A DNA stretch of 64,000 bases. It comes from Emticicia sp037153985. Its GTDB lineage: Bacteria > Bacteroidota > Bacteroidia > Cytophagales > Spirosomataceae. Each line of letters opens with the position of its first letter. Within the stretch, counting starts at the first letter, position 1. A program made the position numbers and the translations under genes. Under the pieces are notes generated by a model. It saw only the letters and a program-made list of their open reading frames with translations. It was not told the DNA's origin and did no database searches. Shown piece after piece: positions 19,301 through 27,845 of the stretch. The DNA lies in the NCBI RefSeq assembly GCF_037153985.1, contig NZ_JBBAYI010000001.1, forward strand, positions 744,001-808,000, given 5' to 3'.

Positions 19301-19453
19301 GGAGGGCTAACCAGTTCGATGATTCTGACTCTTATTCTTGTGCCATCGGTGTATATGGTTATTGAAAACTGGAGAGTAAAAGTAAATAAACTTTTCAATA
19401 TAAGTGGGAAGAAAAAAGCGAAAGCGACAGTGCAAAAGGTTGAAACGGTTTAA
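16316..19453 (+). CDS. RND efflux permease (HAE1/AcrB type)
   Basis: A 1045-residue inner-membrane proton-driven pump of the hydrophobe/amphiphile efflux type. The start MSITELSIKRPLLITVIF is typical of TM1. A large periplasmic loop follows, then TM2-6 with GILVDDSIVVLENIYR near residue 400 (the proton-relay Asp pair), a second loop, and TM8-12 with LLGLVCKNAILIVDF near 930. The length and two-fold repeat are standard. The substrate could be drugs, solvents or bile-like compounds. The gene ends the operon and has a strong terminator. Confidence 0.95.
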   Translation: MSITELSIKRPLLITVIFVTLILFGFISYKTLNYNLLPKFETNVIMVQTTYRGAASDEVESSVTKPLEEAVSSIEGVDMISSSSQEGLSLITVTLKSGFNVINAQQDAERKVNQIKSRLPDDIDDPVVSRLSLDDLPILKVSATSKIPQTELYDFIDLQVKPLLTNVAGVAQVNIIGGNEREIEVYLDNDKLQTYNISSSAVNQVIASSGVSYPAGSIKTDQTRFSLRLDAKLKRVEDIRNLILRENTNGSRILLKDVATVTDSQTEPTTLNRINGKPAIGIQIMKQTDANAVEVSKGAKAALAKIKASYPSKDFNYEIASDQSVYTLASADAVMHDLYLAIIIVGVVMVLFLHSLRSSLFVLVAIPSAMIPTFILMWVFGFSLNLMTLMALSLVVGILVDDSIVVLENIYRHLEMGKNKREASLEGRNEIGFTAMAITLVDVVVFLPLSLAGGLIGNILKEFSLVIVFSTLMSLFVSFTLTPLLASRWGKLEILNKNTLWGKLNLGFESMIDKLRDMYVTALKWSLSHKRYVFIGIILLFVGTFTLLGKGFVGASFIGNADRGELSIQLDLAPETPLIQTNQAVAKVEKMLLERPEVTNVFSNVGTQASVIGNSSNSNLAEITVTLVDKHDRKISTDEFGQIMRDTISRIPGLSVNIQPISATGNAQAPIQIAVKGTVTDDVVKAAAIVKQIVTKVPGTDYVKYSTKSPKTEVAINIDRDKMAKLGLSIPDVGSAVQLAFQGNNNTKYKDKGEEYGINIVFDKSDKQSIENVRNLTLRNNRGAIVKLTDFANITEIVGQSILERTDRLSSIKINSAAVGRPSGTIVEDIKKELAKTKLPEGVIIDYLGDAKNQGDAFGSLGLAMGIGILLVYLIMIALYESVVYPFVVLFSIPVAMIGAILALALTMNSFTIFAILGLIMLLGLVCKNAILIVDFTNHLKSEGLSVKDALIEAGKERLRPILMTTLAMIFGMLPIALASGAGAETKNGMAWVIIGGLTSSMILTLILVPSVYMVIENWRVKVNKLFNISGKKKAKATVQKVETV

Positions 19454-19480
19454 ATGATGTCAAATAATAGTTGAATGAAT

Positions 19481-19511
19481 AAAGCGTGTGAGTTTCACAC
19501 GCTTTTATTTT
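19481..19511 (+). terminator. Terminator of the RND operon
   Basis: A perfect 11-bp stem (19481-19491 and 19495-19505) with a three-base loop is followed by a T-rich tail. The opposite strand also ends in TTTATT, so it may also serve the minus-strand gene ending at 19536. Confidence 0.85.
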
Positions 19512-19535
19512 TTCTAAAATATTGATTCTACTTGT

Positions 19536-19958
19536 TTAATCCACCATCTTTTTCATTCTCGAAAACGGGAAGCCATTACAACCTTTCTTCGGGTTTGCCC
19601 TATCAGCAATTCTTACAGCTTCTGCCGCTGCTTCTGTGGGAGCATTATAAGCACTCAAACAGAAACCCCACAAAAAAGGACTCATGTTTTCAAAAGTCAT
19701 ATAATCGATACGGGTATAAAGCCCAGCATCAGCCGGATTATTTTTATCGTTTCTCGCAATGATATATTGTTCTTTTTCATTGCATTTAATAATATGATAT
19801 TTTGCATTCGGTTTTTGAATCCAAAGTGTATCATTGACAGTGTAGGTAATTTTATAATCGTCCATAAAGTTACCTTGTATCATCGCCGGTGCTTTAGCTT
19901 GGGCGTATAGGCTGCTATTGATTAATAGCAAAATTGATATTGAGAAAATCTTTTTCAT
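19536..19958 (-). CDS. Small secreted protein of unknown function
   Basis: A 140-residue protein with a clear signal peptide (MKKIFSISILLLINSSLYAQ, cut after about 20). The mature part has alternating charged and aromatic residues, the segment MSPFLWGFCLSAYNAPTEAA, and a single later Cys in KGCNGFPF. I do not recognise a family. The ATG at 19958 is chosen because the signal peptide starts there; longer starts add a non-hydrophobic extension overlapping the cytochrome gene. Only 17 bases separate it from the upstream minus-strand gene, so it is probably the last gene of the PSD1 operon. Confidence 0.7.
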   Translation of the reverse strand: MKKIFSISILLLINSSLYAQAKAPAMIQGNFMDDYKITYTVNDTLWIQKPNAKYHIIKCNEKEQYIIARNDKNNPADAGLYTRIDYMTFENMSPFLWGFCLSAYNAPTEAAAEAVRIADRANPKKGCNGFPFSRMKKMVD

Positions 19959-19975
19959 GAATATTGCTGTGCCAG

Positions 19976-21298
19976 TTATAAGCTCTTTACTGCTGTTTGC
20001 CATGTGTAAATTCTTTTAATAGCAGGGTTTACAGCTAGTACCTTTGTACCTTTTTCAGTTATCAGTGTTTCATTAAGATTCACCGCTTCCAGATGTTTTA
20101 ACCCTACAAGATTTTTACAAACCTCGTCGGTTATTGGATTTTTCTCCAAACGTAATTTTTCTATGTTACTCAAATCTTTTAGGAAATCTACCTGCTTATC
20201 AGTCAGGTTATTATCTGATACATTCAGCCATATAACATTTTTTGCTATTGCCTGCAATTCCGTCTGGCATTCAGTTAATTTTATAGATGATTGTGCAGGG
20301 AGTGTCACATCTAACATCATAGGTTTTTGTAACATTATCCGTATGACAAAACCTTTTTTTCTTAAACTTTCAATCTGTACTCTATCAGTAGTTAATGGAA
20401 TATCAGGATTAATTTTTTGCTCAATTCCACTCATTACTATTGCATTTGAATCATTATTTAAACCTAATAAGGATGCAATTAAAGGGGTAATTTCTTTATT
20501 ATTTTTTAATTCACTTATTTTTTTATTTTCTATTGCCTGTCCTTTTTCAATCCACCATTTTATAATTTCTGTTTCTGTTTTGGTTAAAGGTGTTTTACCA
20601 TCGGTTGGCATAAACTCTTTATTATCAGGGTTAAGGCTAATCCTTTTGTATAGCTCACTCTCGTTCAGGCTACCCGCCACAACAGCAGGGCCGTGCTTAC
20701 CACCTTTCTTCAAATCTGCCAGACTTTCTACCGACAAACTCCCTTTTAATTTGCTTGCCTGATGACATTGGCTACATTTTTCGTTCAATATGGGCTGAAT
20801 AACATCTTCAAACAGATATGCCTCTTCTGCCTTAAGTGGTTTTACTCGTTCTTGCTGCAAAAGTGTTTTTATTGATAAGTACTCATTTCCATGTGTGAGA
20901 GTTCCACCCTGATGCCCACTGTATGCTATCAGAAAAAACAAGACGACTAAAGCACCTGAGTAAATTTTAGGTGAAATAAACTGAGTAAAACGCTCAGTAC
21001 CTAACAAATACAATATTCCTGACAGAACAGCTACACTTATACCGGCTCTTTTATGAGCGTTAAGTAATTGATGATTATACTGGCCTGTATAAGACAATAA
21101 TAAACCCAACAAACAAGCTAAGATGGCGGCTACAAAGCCGGCCATCAGTGTAAACGGAATGGCAACTTTTAGCGTTTTATATTTAGGCCAGTAAGACATA
21201 AAGTTAAACAGGATAGCTAAAAGCAGAAAGCCTATGGGTAAATGAACAATAAGCGGGTGTAGCCTACCCAGAAAGGTAGTAAGGTTTAGTAAAATCAT
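19976..21298 (-). CDS. Membrane-bound cytochrome-c/LRR protein (DUF2231-like + PSC1 + LRR)
   Basis: A 440-residue protein with three parts. Residues 1-150 hold about four hydrophobic helices, beginning LHPLIVHLPIGFLLLAIL as in DUF2231. Residues about 165-255 form a Planctomycete-type cytochrome-c domain with the haem motif CSQCH, a downstream EFMPTDGK methionine region and IKWWIEKG. Residues about 340-440 show leucine-rich-repeat-like units (LKHLEAVNLNETLITEKG). It starts one base after the DUF1501 stop codon, so translation is likely coupled. Role in electron transfer is inferred; the partner is unknown. Confidence 0.85.
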   Translation of the reverse strand: MILLNLTTFLGRLHPLIVHLPIGFLLLAILFNFMSYWPKYKTLKVAIPFTLMAGFVAAILACLLGLLLSYTGQYNHQLLNAHKRAGISVAVLSGILYLLGTERFTQFISPKIYSGALVVLFFLIAYSGHQGGTLTHGNEYLSIKTLLQQERVKPLKAEEAYLFEDVIQPILNEKCSQCHQASKLKGSLSVESLADLKKGGKHGPAVVAGSLNESELYKRISLNPDNKEFMPTDGKTPLTKTETEIIKWWIEKGQAIENKKISELKNNKEITPLIASLLGLNNDSNAIVMSGIEQKINPDIPLTTDRVQIESLRKKGFVIRIMLQKPMMLDVTLPAQSSIKLTECQTELQAIAKNVIWLNVSDNNLTDKQVDFLKDLSNIEKLRLEKNPITDEVCKNLVGLKHLEAVNLNETLITEKGTKVLAVNPAIKRIYTWQTAVKSL

Positions 21299-21299
21299 C

Positions 21300-22814
21300 T
21301 TATGTTAAAATATCCTTTACAATTTTACCGTGAACATCAGTTAGCCGGAATCTTCTTCCCTGAAATTTATAGGTGAGCCTTTCATGGTCAATGCCCATCA
21401 GGTGCAACAAAGTAGCCTGAAAATCATGCACATGCACGGGGTCTTTTATAATATTGTAACTAAAGTCATCGGTTTCACCATAATTGAATCCGGCTTTTAC
21501 ACCTGCTCCGGCCATCCACATTGTAAAACATCTCGGATGATGGTCGCGTCCGTAGTCATCGGCTGTTAGTTTTCCTTGAGAATATACAGTCCGTCCAAAC
21601 TCTCCTCCCCAGACCACGAGTGTATCTTCCAGTAACCCTCTTCTTTTTAAATCTGTTATTAAAGCGGCTGTTGCTTGGTCAATCTGTTTACATTGTTGGG
21701 CAATAGCTTTGGGAAGTCCACCGTGCTGGTCCCAACCCTGATGATAGAGTTGTACAAACTTGACATCTTTTTCCAGAAGTTTGCGTGCTAGTAAACAATT
21801 AGCGGCATAAGTACCTGCATCACGGCTATCTGGCCCATAGAGGTCAAAAACTTCGTCAGGCTCTTTCGACAAGTCCATTACCTCAGGCACAGATGTCTGC
21901 ATACGATATGCCATTTCATATTGGGCTATCCGATTATCAATTTCGGGGTCACCATAAGCATCGTTTTGTAAATGATTCAGTTTTGCCAGATAATCGAGCA
22001 TTTCTTTCCTATCTTTTCCATCATATCCTTGAGGGTTATTCAGAAACAACACGGGGTCTTTACCTGAGCGAAACTGCACACCCTGATGTTTTGAGGGCAA
22101 AAAACCATTGCCCCATAAGCGGGCATAAAGGGGCTGGTCGCGAGGGGCATTTTTAGATACCAGTACTATAAAAGTAGGCAAGTTATTGTTATCTGAGCCT
22201 AACCCGTAGCTTATCCATGAACCTATTGAAGGGCGACCGGGTAACTGGTTGCCAGTCTGGAAGAAAGTAATGGCAGGGTCATGGTTAATTGCTTCTGAAT
22301 AAATAGACTTAATAACACATAAATCGTCTACTACTTTAGCCGTATGAGGCAATAATTCGCTTACCCAAGTCTGGCTCTTACCATATTGTTGAAATTTATA
22401 AATAGATGGCACCATTGGCAAAACACTCTGGCTGGCACTCATCCCTGTAAGGCGTTGACCGTTCCTGACCGACTCAGGAAGGTTTAAACCTGCCTGCTCT
22501 ATCAGTTTAGGCTTATAATCGAAGGTTTCAAACTGAGAAGGTCCACCACTCATGAACAGATACACTACCCGCTTGGCTTTAGGCGCAATGTGTGGAAGTG
22601 CTTTCAGAATTTCGTCTTCCATACTGCCAGTGCCCTCTGACAAGGGCTTGCCCTCATGCCCGAATAACGTTTTTGCTCCTAACAAAGACCCCATAGCTAC
22701 TGCCCCTAAACCGAGTGATGTCTTGGTCAGGAAAGTGCGTCGGTCTAATTTCCGGTTAAGTTGATTAAACTCCGGTGTGTTTAATCTGAACTCATCATGG
22801 TGGTGGTCTGACAT
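21300..22814 (-). CDS. DUF1501 family protein (Tat-exported sulfatase-like fold)
   Basis: A 504-residue protein of DUF1501, a family related in fold to alkaline phosphatases and sulfatases with no settled activity. The N-terminus carries LDRRTFLTKTSLGLGAVAMG (about 24-43), a twin-arginine signal. Further motifs are YLFMSGGPSQFETFDYKP near 85, QLYHQGWDQHGG near 350 and VVWGGEFGRT near 400, where metal-type His and Asp residues cluster. It lies two bases after the PSD1 gene and one base before the membrane cytochrome gene. Such pairs are common in Planctomycetes and Verrucomicrobia. Confidence 0.9.
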   Translation of the reverse strand: MSDHHHDEFRLNTPEFNQLNRKLDRRTFLTKTSLGLGAVAMGSLLGAKTLFGHEGKPLSEGTGSMEDEILKALPHIAPKAKRVVYLFMSGGPSQFETFDYKPKLIEQAGLNLPESVRNGQRLTGMSASQSVLPMVPSIYKFQQYGKSQTWVSELLPHTAKVVDDLCVIKSIYSEAINHDPAITFFQTGNQLPGRPSIGSWISYGLGSDNNNLPTFIVLVSKNAPRDQPLYARLWGNGFLPSKHQGVQFRSGKDPVLFLNNPQGYDGKDRKEMLDYLAKLNHLQNDAYGDPEIDNRIAQYEMAYRMQTSVPEVMDLSKEPDEVFDLYGPDSRDAGTYAANCLLARKLLEKDVKFVQLYHQGWDQHGGLPKAIAQQCKQIDQATAALITDLKRRGLLEDTLVVWGGEFGRTVYSQGKLTADDYGRDHHPRCFTMWMAGAGVKAGFNYGETDDFSYNIIKDPVHVHDFQATLLHLMGIDHERLTYKFQGRRFRLTDVHGKIVKDILT

Positions 22815-22816
22815 TA

Positions 22817-25800
22817 CTATCTTTTCGTTAAGGTTGCATCAGAATTGAGTATAGTACTGGCTACTACGGCATTGGCTGCCAGCAATGTAGGGTCTATATC
22901 TTTAGAAACCTGATATTGTCCGGCATGGAGCCAGCCATAAGCTTTATCAGGATTTACACTGAACTTGCTTTGCTGTATTTGCTGCAATTGCAACAGTAGG
23001 GTTATTTCTTGTTGCGATGGCATCCTCCCTGTGAGTTTTCGGTATGCCTGCACTATTGACTGGTTTTTATCTGGCAATCGACACATCTGTTCGCCTATTA
23101 CTTTAGCGGCTTCCATAAAGGTAGGGTCGTTGAGGGTAACTAATGCCTGCAATGGCGTATTTGTTTTCTGACGACGCACAATGCAGAAACTTCTTGAACC
23201 AGCATCGAATGTATTTAAGGTTGGATTCGGCACCGACCGCTTAGCCACTATATACAGGCTTCTTCTGTAAACGGCCTCACCAGAATCGGCTTTGTAACTG
23301 GCACTATTAATTTCCCATAGCCCTTCTGGTTGATAAGGCTTAATACTAGGGCCTCCGATTTTCTTGTTAATAAGCCCACTAGCTACCAAAGCATTGTCAC
23401 GAATCATTTCGGCGGTCATTCTGAATACAGGACCATGAGCGAGCAATCGGTTTTCAGGGTCTTTTTCTCGCAACTTTTGGCTTGCTTGGGAGTTTTGCCT
23501 GTAAGTAGCCGACATCACAATTAGTTTGTTCAGTTGCTTGATGTCCCAGCCAGATTCTCTAAAAGTAACTGCAAGCCAATCTAACAACTGAGGATGACTG
23601 GGTAATTCGCCCTGATTTCCGAAATCTTCCGTAGTTTTTACTAATCCGACCCCAAAAAAGTTTTGCCACAGGCGGTTTACTTCTACTCTTGCCGTAAGTG
23701 GGTTATCAGGGTGGGTAAGCCATTGTGCCAAGCCATATCTGTTTTTAGGTAAATTGTCGGGGAATTTCAGAATAAATTCAGGTGTTTCAGGAAAAACCTG
23801 CTCACCTAAAGCATCATAATTGCCACGCTTTAACAAGTAGGTCTTTTTAGGTTTAGGCATTTCCTGCATAACCATAATTTCCTTTACTTTGGCGAGTGTG
23901 TCAGCCAATGAAGCTCGGGTTACTTTTAGTTCTTCGCGAGCTTTACTTAATGTAGGCGAAATTGCAGAAAAATAATATTCTTTCAATTCTTCGGGGTAAG
24001 GCATCGAGCCATTGCCAAGCACGTTTTCCCACTTGGTTTTTGCTGCCAGCATTTTTATTTCAAAAGGAGTAATAGCCCTGTTATATACTACAATGTCATC
24101 AACCTTTCCATGTGTGAAGCCATACCCCCGCCACCAAGCACCTACTTGTAAACCGGGCTGAACCGATGTTTTAAATAAAATATCTTTCGTCAGTTGGTCA
24201 ACAACATTTTCCATTAAAAGTTCGCGGCCATTCTGATAGAGTTTAAAGCCCTCGGCTTTCGATGAACCATCATAAGTAATGGCAAGGTGGGTCCATGTCT
24301 TACGCGGTACAGGTTGTTTCGACAAACGCGTAATAGCATTCGATGGGGCTGTGTGTGCCATCGTTAGCTCAAATCTGTCGTTTTTAAGATAAAGATGAAA
24401 ACCACGAAAATTATACAGTCTTTCGGCCTGACTTTTATGGATAATTACGCCTTCTTTTAAATCTTCAGGAATATACACCCATATACCAACTGTAAATGGC
24501 TCTGATTTTCTGAATACACCAACTCCATTCAAATCCAGATAATTATCGCCGTCCATTAGCATCGACTGTCCGTTATCTCTTTTTTCAAAAACAGGTTTAT
24601 CTCCCTCCTGCCCTGCTTCTCGTTTCATACTACCGCTTTGCTTCGGGTTAATGTTGTTTTTTAAGGTTCCATCATCAAAAGTATAATGTGCCAGTAAACC
24701 TGCCTGCGGAATTTTTTCTTTGAGAAGTTTTTTATAGGCGGCTGTTTTCAGCCAGTTGTCGAACTCATTGCCTGATACCTGCCTTGTTTTATGAAGGTCG
24801 GTCTCTTGCTGTTTTATTTTATTATTGATATATGTAATTACTTCCTCCTGTGTTTTTGTAGGAAGCATAAGCGTGGGTGTTGGTAGCGCGTCATCCCACG
24901 ATATCTGTCCGGCTTCTCTTACATTATTAAAAAAGCTGAAAAGCTGGTAATAGTTTTTCTGCGAAATAGGGTCATATTTATGGTCATGGCACTTGGCACA
25001 ACCTACCGAAAGCCCCAGAAAGGCATCTCCGAAAGTGTTGGTTCTATCAACCACGTATTCAGTCTGAAATTCTTCTTCAATTATCCCACCTTCCATATTC
25101 TGCTGATGATTACGGTTGAATGCCGTAGCGATAATCATGTCTTTGGTGGGTTTGGGCATTAAGTCTCCGGCTAATTGCTGATGTATGAATTGCTCGTAAG
25201 ACATATTTTTATTGAAGGCATGAATAACCCAATCCCGATAAGGAGACATATCGCGGAGTCTGTCAACAGTATATCCATGTGAATCGGCAAAGCGGGCGAG
25301 GTCGAGCCAATCGACAGCCATTTTTTCACCATAATGTGGCGAAGCCAATAGGCGGTCGACCTGTTTTTCATAAGCATTCGGGCTATTATCGTTCAGGAAT
25401 GCATCTATTTCCTGCAAAGTTGGCGGTAAACCAGTAAGGTCGAGCGATACCCGTCTGAACAGCAATTCTTTACTGGCTTCTTTAGAAGGCTGCATTTTTT
25501 CCTCTTCGAGCTTAGCCAATACAAAATTATCAATCTCGTTTTTTAACCATTCTTTCTGCTCAACTTTGGGTAGTTCCGGTTTTTCAGGTTTCACGAATGC
25601 CCAATGTGGCTGATACACGGCGCCGTCTTCAATCCATTTAATAATTGTAGCTTTTTCTTTGGCACTAAGTGTCAGGTGTGAATCAGGTGTTGGCATCACA
25701 TAGTTGGGTTCACTGGAAATAATCCGGTGAAAAACCTCGCTATTTTCAAGGTCGCCGGGGTCAATGGCTACTTTATCCTGACTTTCAACCAGATTTGCAT

Positions 25801-26032
25801 AAGCAAATTCTGCAATGTCTAATCTTAATCCGGCTTTTTGTTTGGCTTTGTCAGGGCCATGACAAGCAAAACATTTATCTGAAAGAATTGGCTTAACATG
25901 AAGATTATAATCGAGTTTATCGGGCAGTTCTTTATAGGCTGCTGCTATGTCGTCAGGCAAATCAGGGCTACATGAAAATAGCAACAGATTGGCCATTACG
26001 ACCAACAACAAAGATATGCGTGGTATCTTCAT
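22817..26032 (-). CDS. PSD1 and planctomycete-cytochrome-C protein with LamG domain
   Basis: A 1071-residue lipoprotein (LLLFSCSPD, Cys at about 21). Domains in order are a PSC1 cytochrome-c segment with CFACH near 55, a DUF1549 (PSD1-associated) region near 160-370 with a second haem-type motif CAKCH, a LamG/concanavalin-like domain near 440-660 (TVGIWVYIPED, THLAITYDGSS), and a C-terminal DUF1553 region (NPLTARVEVNRLWQNFFG, RRSLYIVAKRS). Members are thought to act in extracytoplasmic breakdown of complex compounds, without firm biochemistry. I start at ATG 26032, six codons after the first ATG, because the signal peptide begins there. Confidence 0.9.
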   Translation of the reverse strand: MKIPRISLLLVVMANLLLFSCSPDLPDDIAAAYKELPDKLDYNLHVKPILSDKCFACHGPDKAKQKAGLRLDIAEFAYANLVESQDKVAIDPGDLENSEVFHRIISSEPNYVMPTPDSHLTLSAKEKATIIKWIEDGAVYQPHWAFVKPEKPELPKVEQKEWLKNEIDNFVLAKLEEEKMQPSKEASKELLFRRVSLDLTGLPPTLQEIDAFLNDNSPNAYEKQVDRLLASPHYGEKMAVDWLDLARFADSHGYTVDRLRDMSPYRDWVIHAFNKNMSYEQFIHQQLAGDLMPKPTKDMIIATAFNRNHQQNMEGGIIEEEFQTEYVVDRTNTFGDAFLGLSVGCAKCHDHKYDPISQKNYYQLFSFFNNVREAGQISWDDALPTPTLMLPTKTQEEVITYINNKIKQQETDLHKTRQVSGNEFDNWLKTAAYKKLLKEKIPQAGLLAHYTFDDGTLKNNINPKQSGSMKREAGQEGDKPVFEKRDNGQSMLMDGDNYLDLNGVGVFRKSEPFTVGIWVYIPEDLKEGVIIHKSQAERLYNFRGFHLYLKNDRFELTMAHTAPSNAITRLSKQPVPRKTWTHLAITYDGSSKAEGFKLYQNGRELLMENVVDQLTKDILFKTSVQPGLQVGAWWRGYGFTHGKVDDIVVYNRAITPFEIKMLAAKTKWENVLGNGSMPYPEELKEYYFSAISPTLSKAREELKVTRASLADTLAKVKEIMVMQEMPKPKKTYLLKRGNYDALGEQVFPETPEFILKFPDNLPKNRYGLAQWLTHPDNPLTARVEVNRLWQNFFGVGLVKTTEDFGNQGELPSHPQLLDWLAVTFRESGWDIKQLNKLIVMSATYRQNSQASQKLREKDPENRLLAHGPVFRMTAEMIRDNALVASGLINKKIGGPSIKPYQPEGLWEINSASYKADSGEAVYRRSLYIVAKRSVPNPTLNTFDAGSRSFCIVRRQKTNTPLQALVTLNDPTFMEAAKVIGEQMCRLPDKNQSIVQAYRKLTGRMPSQQEITLLLQLQQIQQSKFSVNPDKAYGWLHAGQYQVSKDIDPTLLAANAVVASTILNSDATLTKR

Positions 26033-26160
26033 GATAATAGAAGGGTTCAATTACACAAAGATAAAATTTAGTCAATAAAATCACTATGGAAATGCAGAAA
26101 GGATTTAACGAATCGTTAAAAAATACCAGATTAAAAATTACCCACAGAAGAACTCAGAAA

Positions 26161-26200
26161 ACCCGTACGGGTATTATGAATGTATACCCGTACGAATAAA
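26161..26200. repeat. Double palindrome / hairpin upstream of the PSD1 operon
   Basis: An 11-bp perfect inverted repeat (26164-26174 and 26184-26194, nine-base loop). The left arm lies in a second, self-complementary 12-mer ACCCGTACGGGT (26161-26172), and ACCCGTACG recurs at 26186-26194. It sits between the end of the DUF6526 gene and the PSD1 start, so it could terminate the former or be an operator for the latter. Tails are GGGTTTTC (minus) and a weaker T run at 26205 (plus). Confidence 0.6.
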
Positions 26201-26207
26201 TGCTTTT

Positions 26208-26645
26208 TTATACCCTCATGTAATCGGGTTGCCAGTTTTTGATTGAGCGTTTTATTTCATCAGCAGATAAGTTCTGGTCGATAGCCTTTTGCAATAAAAC
26301 AGGCAATTCTTCATCTGAAGCAAACCTCAAGGCTAGTATTTGCCCTAATGAAAGCTGAGGCTCTAGCAGTTCAAGTCTTTTGCCTGTTAGTGCAAAGTAT
26401 CGGTATCTCATTTCGACCCTCACGGTTCTATCCTGAGCAGTTAAGGCATAGTGCTGACGGAGCATTAACGATAACCAAGTAATGATAATCAGTAAAATTC
26501 CAATGGCTATCCAGATAAGTTTTTGTTCTTCGTACTGTGAACTTAAGTAAAAACTTAAGACTATCAGTATTGTTACAACCGGATAAAAGATAAAATGGTG
26601 TAGCGGATAAAACCTGATATGGTTTTTATAATTCTGTTCTTGCAT
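26208..26645 (-). CDS. DUF6526 family membrane protein
   Basis: A 145-residue protein beginning MQEQNYKNHIRFYPLHHFIFYPV, the recognisable start of the DUF6526 family (function unknown, common in Bacteroidota). Two hydrophobic segments (about 18-40 and 47-66) make it an inner-membrane protein, followed by a polar C-terminal part. The open frame extends further upstream to 26774, but the family start and the overlap with the xylanase gene favour ATG 26645. Confidence 0.8.
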   Translation of the reverse strand: MQEQNYKNHIRFYPLHHFIFYPVVTILIVLSFYLSSQYEEQKLIWIAIGILLIIITWLSLMLRQHYALTAQDRTVRVEMRYRYFALTGKRLELLEPQLSLGQILALRFASDEELPVLLQKAIDQNLSADEIKRSIKNWQPDYMRV

Positions 26646-26752
26646 GAAATAAACGTTAATAGTAAGGATAATAATTGGTGCTAAAGATAAAAAAAGAGTA
26701 TTTATATCTAAGGCATTAGAATAAATACTCTTTTCGGTATTAAATTGTTTTA

Positions 26753-27835
26753 TCAGAACTTGATTACTTCCCAATAAGCAGACTTTGGCTGATTGTTAAC
26801 ATCAAATAACAAAGGATAATCTTTTCTTCCGACGAAAGGAAAGGCATCAAGCCAAGTAGACTTATCAGACAGGTTCCAGAAAGTTACACCTGTTAAATGT
26901 GCCTTATGCTTACGAAAAACCTCGAAAAGCATTTTATAGTGTTCTGCCTGTTTCTGTTGTATTTCAGGCGGGAACAACGTAATGTCGGTAGGTTTTTTCT
27001 CCCTGCGTTCGTGTTCTTTAGGATATACCGATACATCCATTTCTGTTATCTGTACCTGTAAGCCCAGCGAGGCAAATTTATTAATAGACTCATCCATTTC
27101 CTGCGCAGTAGGCTCATAAACCGACCAGTGCCCCTGCAAACCTACGCCATGAATAGGCACGCCTTTTTCTTTAAGTTTTTTTACTAAGCGGTAAATTTTT
27201 TCGCGTTTAGTGGCATTTTCGGTATTATAATCATTATAAAACAAAATAGCGTTTGGGTCGGCGGCATGCGCGTACTCAAAAGCCTTTTCGATATACTCTT
27301 CTCCGATTATTTCATAGAACTTCGAGTTCCGGTAAAGTTCTTCTCCTTTATCCGGCACAGCTTCATTGACAACATCCCAAGCATAGAGTTTACCTTTGTA
27401 GCGGCTCACTACGTCCGTAATATGTTGTTTTAATCGTGCCAGTAGTTCTTCTTTTGTTACTGGCTGATCGTTCTTGGTAAAAAACCATCTGGGGGTCTGA
27501 TTATGCCAGCATAAAGTATGCCCTCTTACTTTCAGACCATTTTTTTGCGCAAAGTCTACAATTTTATCGGCAGGCTCCCAGTTATAGCGATTTTCTTCTG
27601 GGTGTATCGGTCCCATTTTCATGGCATTTTCAGGAGTCATGCTATTAAAATGTTGCAATATCATAGCTGATTCTTCGCCCGGCTCCATCATTCGTGGAGA
27701 AACAGCTACCCCAATCAGAAAATAGTCTTTATAATAATCTTTCAAGCCTTTTTTTTCCTGCGCCCGTAAAGAACTAACAGCCAAACCTATGCTTATAATA
27801 ATGGTAACAAGCGTTTTCATAGACATTTGTGGCAT
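26753..27835 (-). CDS. GH10 endo-1,4-beta-xylanase
   Basis: A 360-residue exported xylanase that cuts the xylan backbone. A signal peptide (MKTLVTIIISIGLAVSSLRA) ends at about residue 25. The GH10 barrel shows HTLCWHNQTPRWF, the acid/base in WDVVNEAVPD, and the nucleophile in ITEMDVSVYP. No carbohydrate-binding module is attached. Three ATGs lie at 27835, 27826 and 27820; the first leaves a 10-base gap from the GH43 gene, and the last gives the cleanest signal peptide. It is the last gene of the glucuronoxylan cluster. Confidence 0.95.
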   Translation of the reverse strand: MPQMSMKTLVTIIISIGLAVSSLRAQEKKGLKDYYKDYFLIGVAVSPRMMEPGEESAMILQHFNSMTPENAMKMGPIHPEENRYNWEPADKIVDFAQKNGLKVRGHTLCWHNQTPRWFFTKNDQPVTKEELLARLKQHITDVVSRYKGKLYAWDVVNEAVPDKGEELYRNSKFYEIIGEEYIEKAFEYAHAADPNAILFYNDYNTENATKREKIYRLVKKLKEKGVPIHGVGLQGHWSVYEPTAQEMDESINKFASLGLQVQITEMDVSVYPKEHERREKKPTDITLFPPEIQQKQAEHYKMLFEVFRKHKAHLTGVTFWNLSDKSTWLDAFPFVGRKDYPLLFDVNNQPKSAYWEVIKF

Positions 27836-27845
27836 GAGATAAACT

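Noticed and set aside
20163..20762. 199-codon open frame on the plus strand
   Set aside because: It lies wholly antisense to the membrane cytochrome/LRR gene, whose motifs and operon position are clear. The translation is hydrophobic and Cys/Ser rich, as expected from a reversed coding frame.
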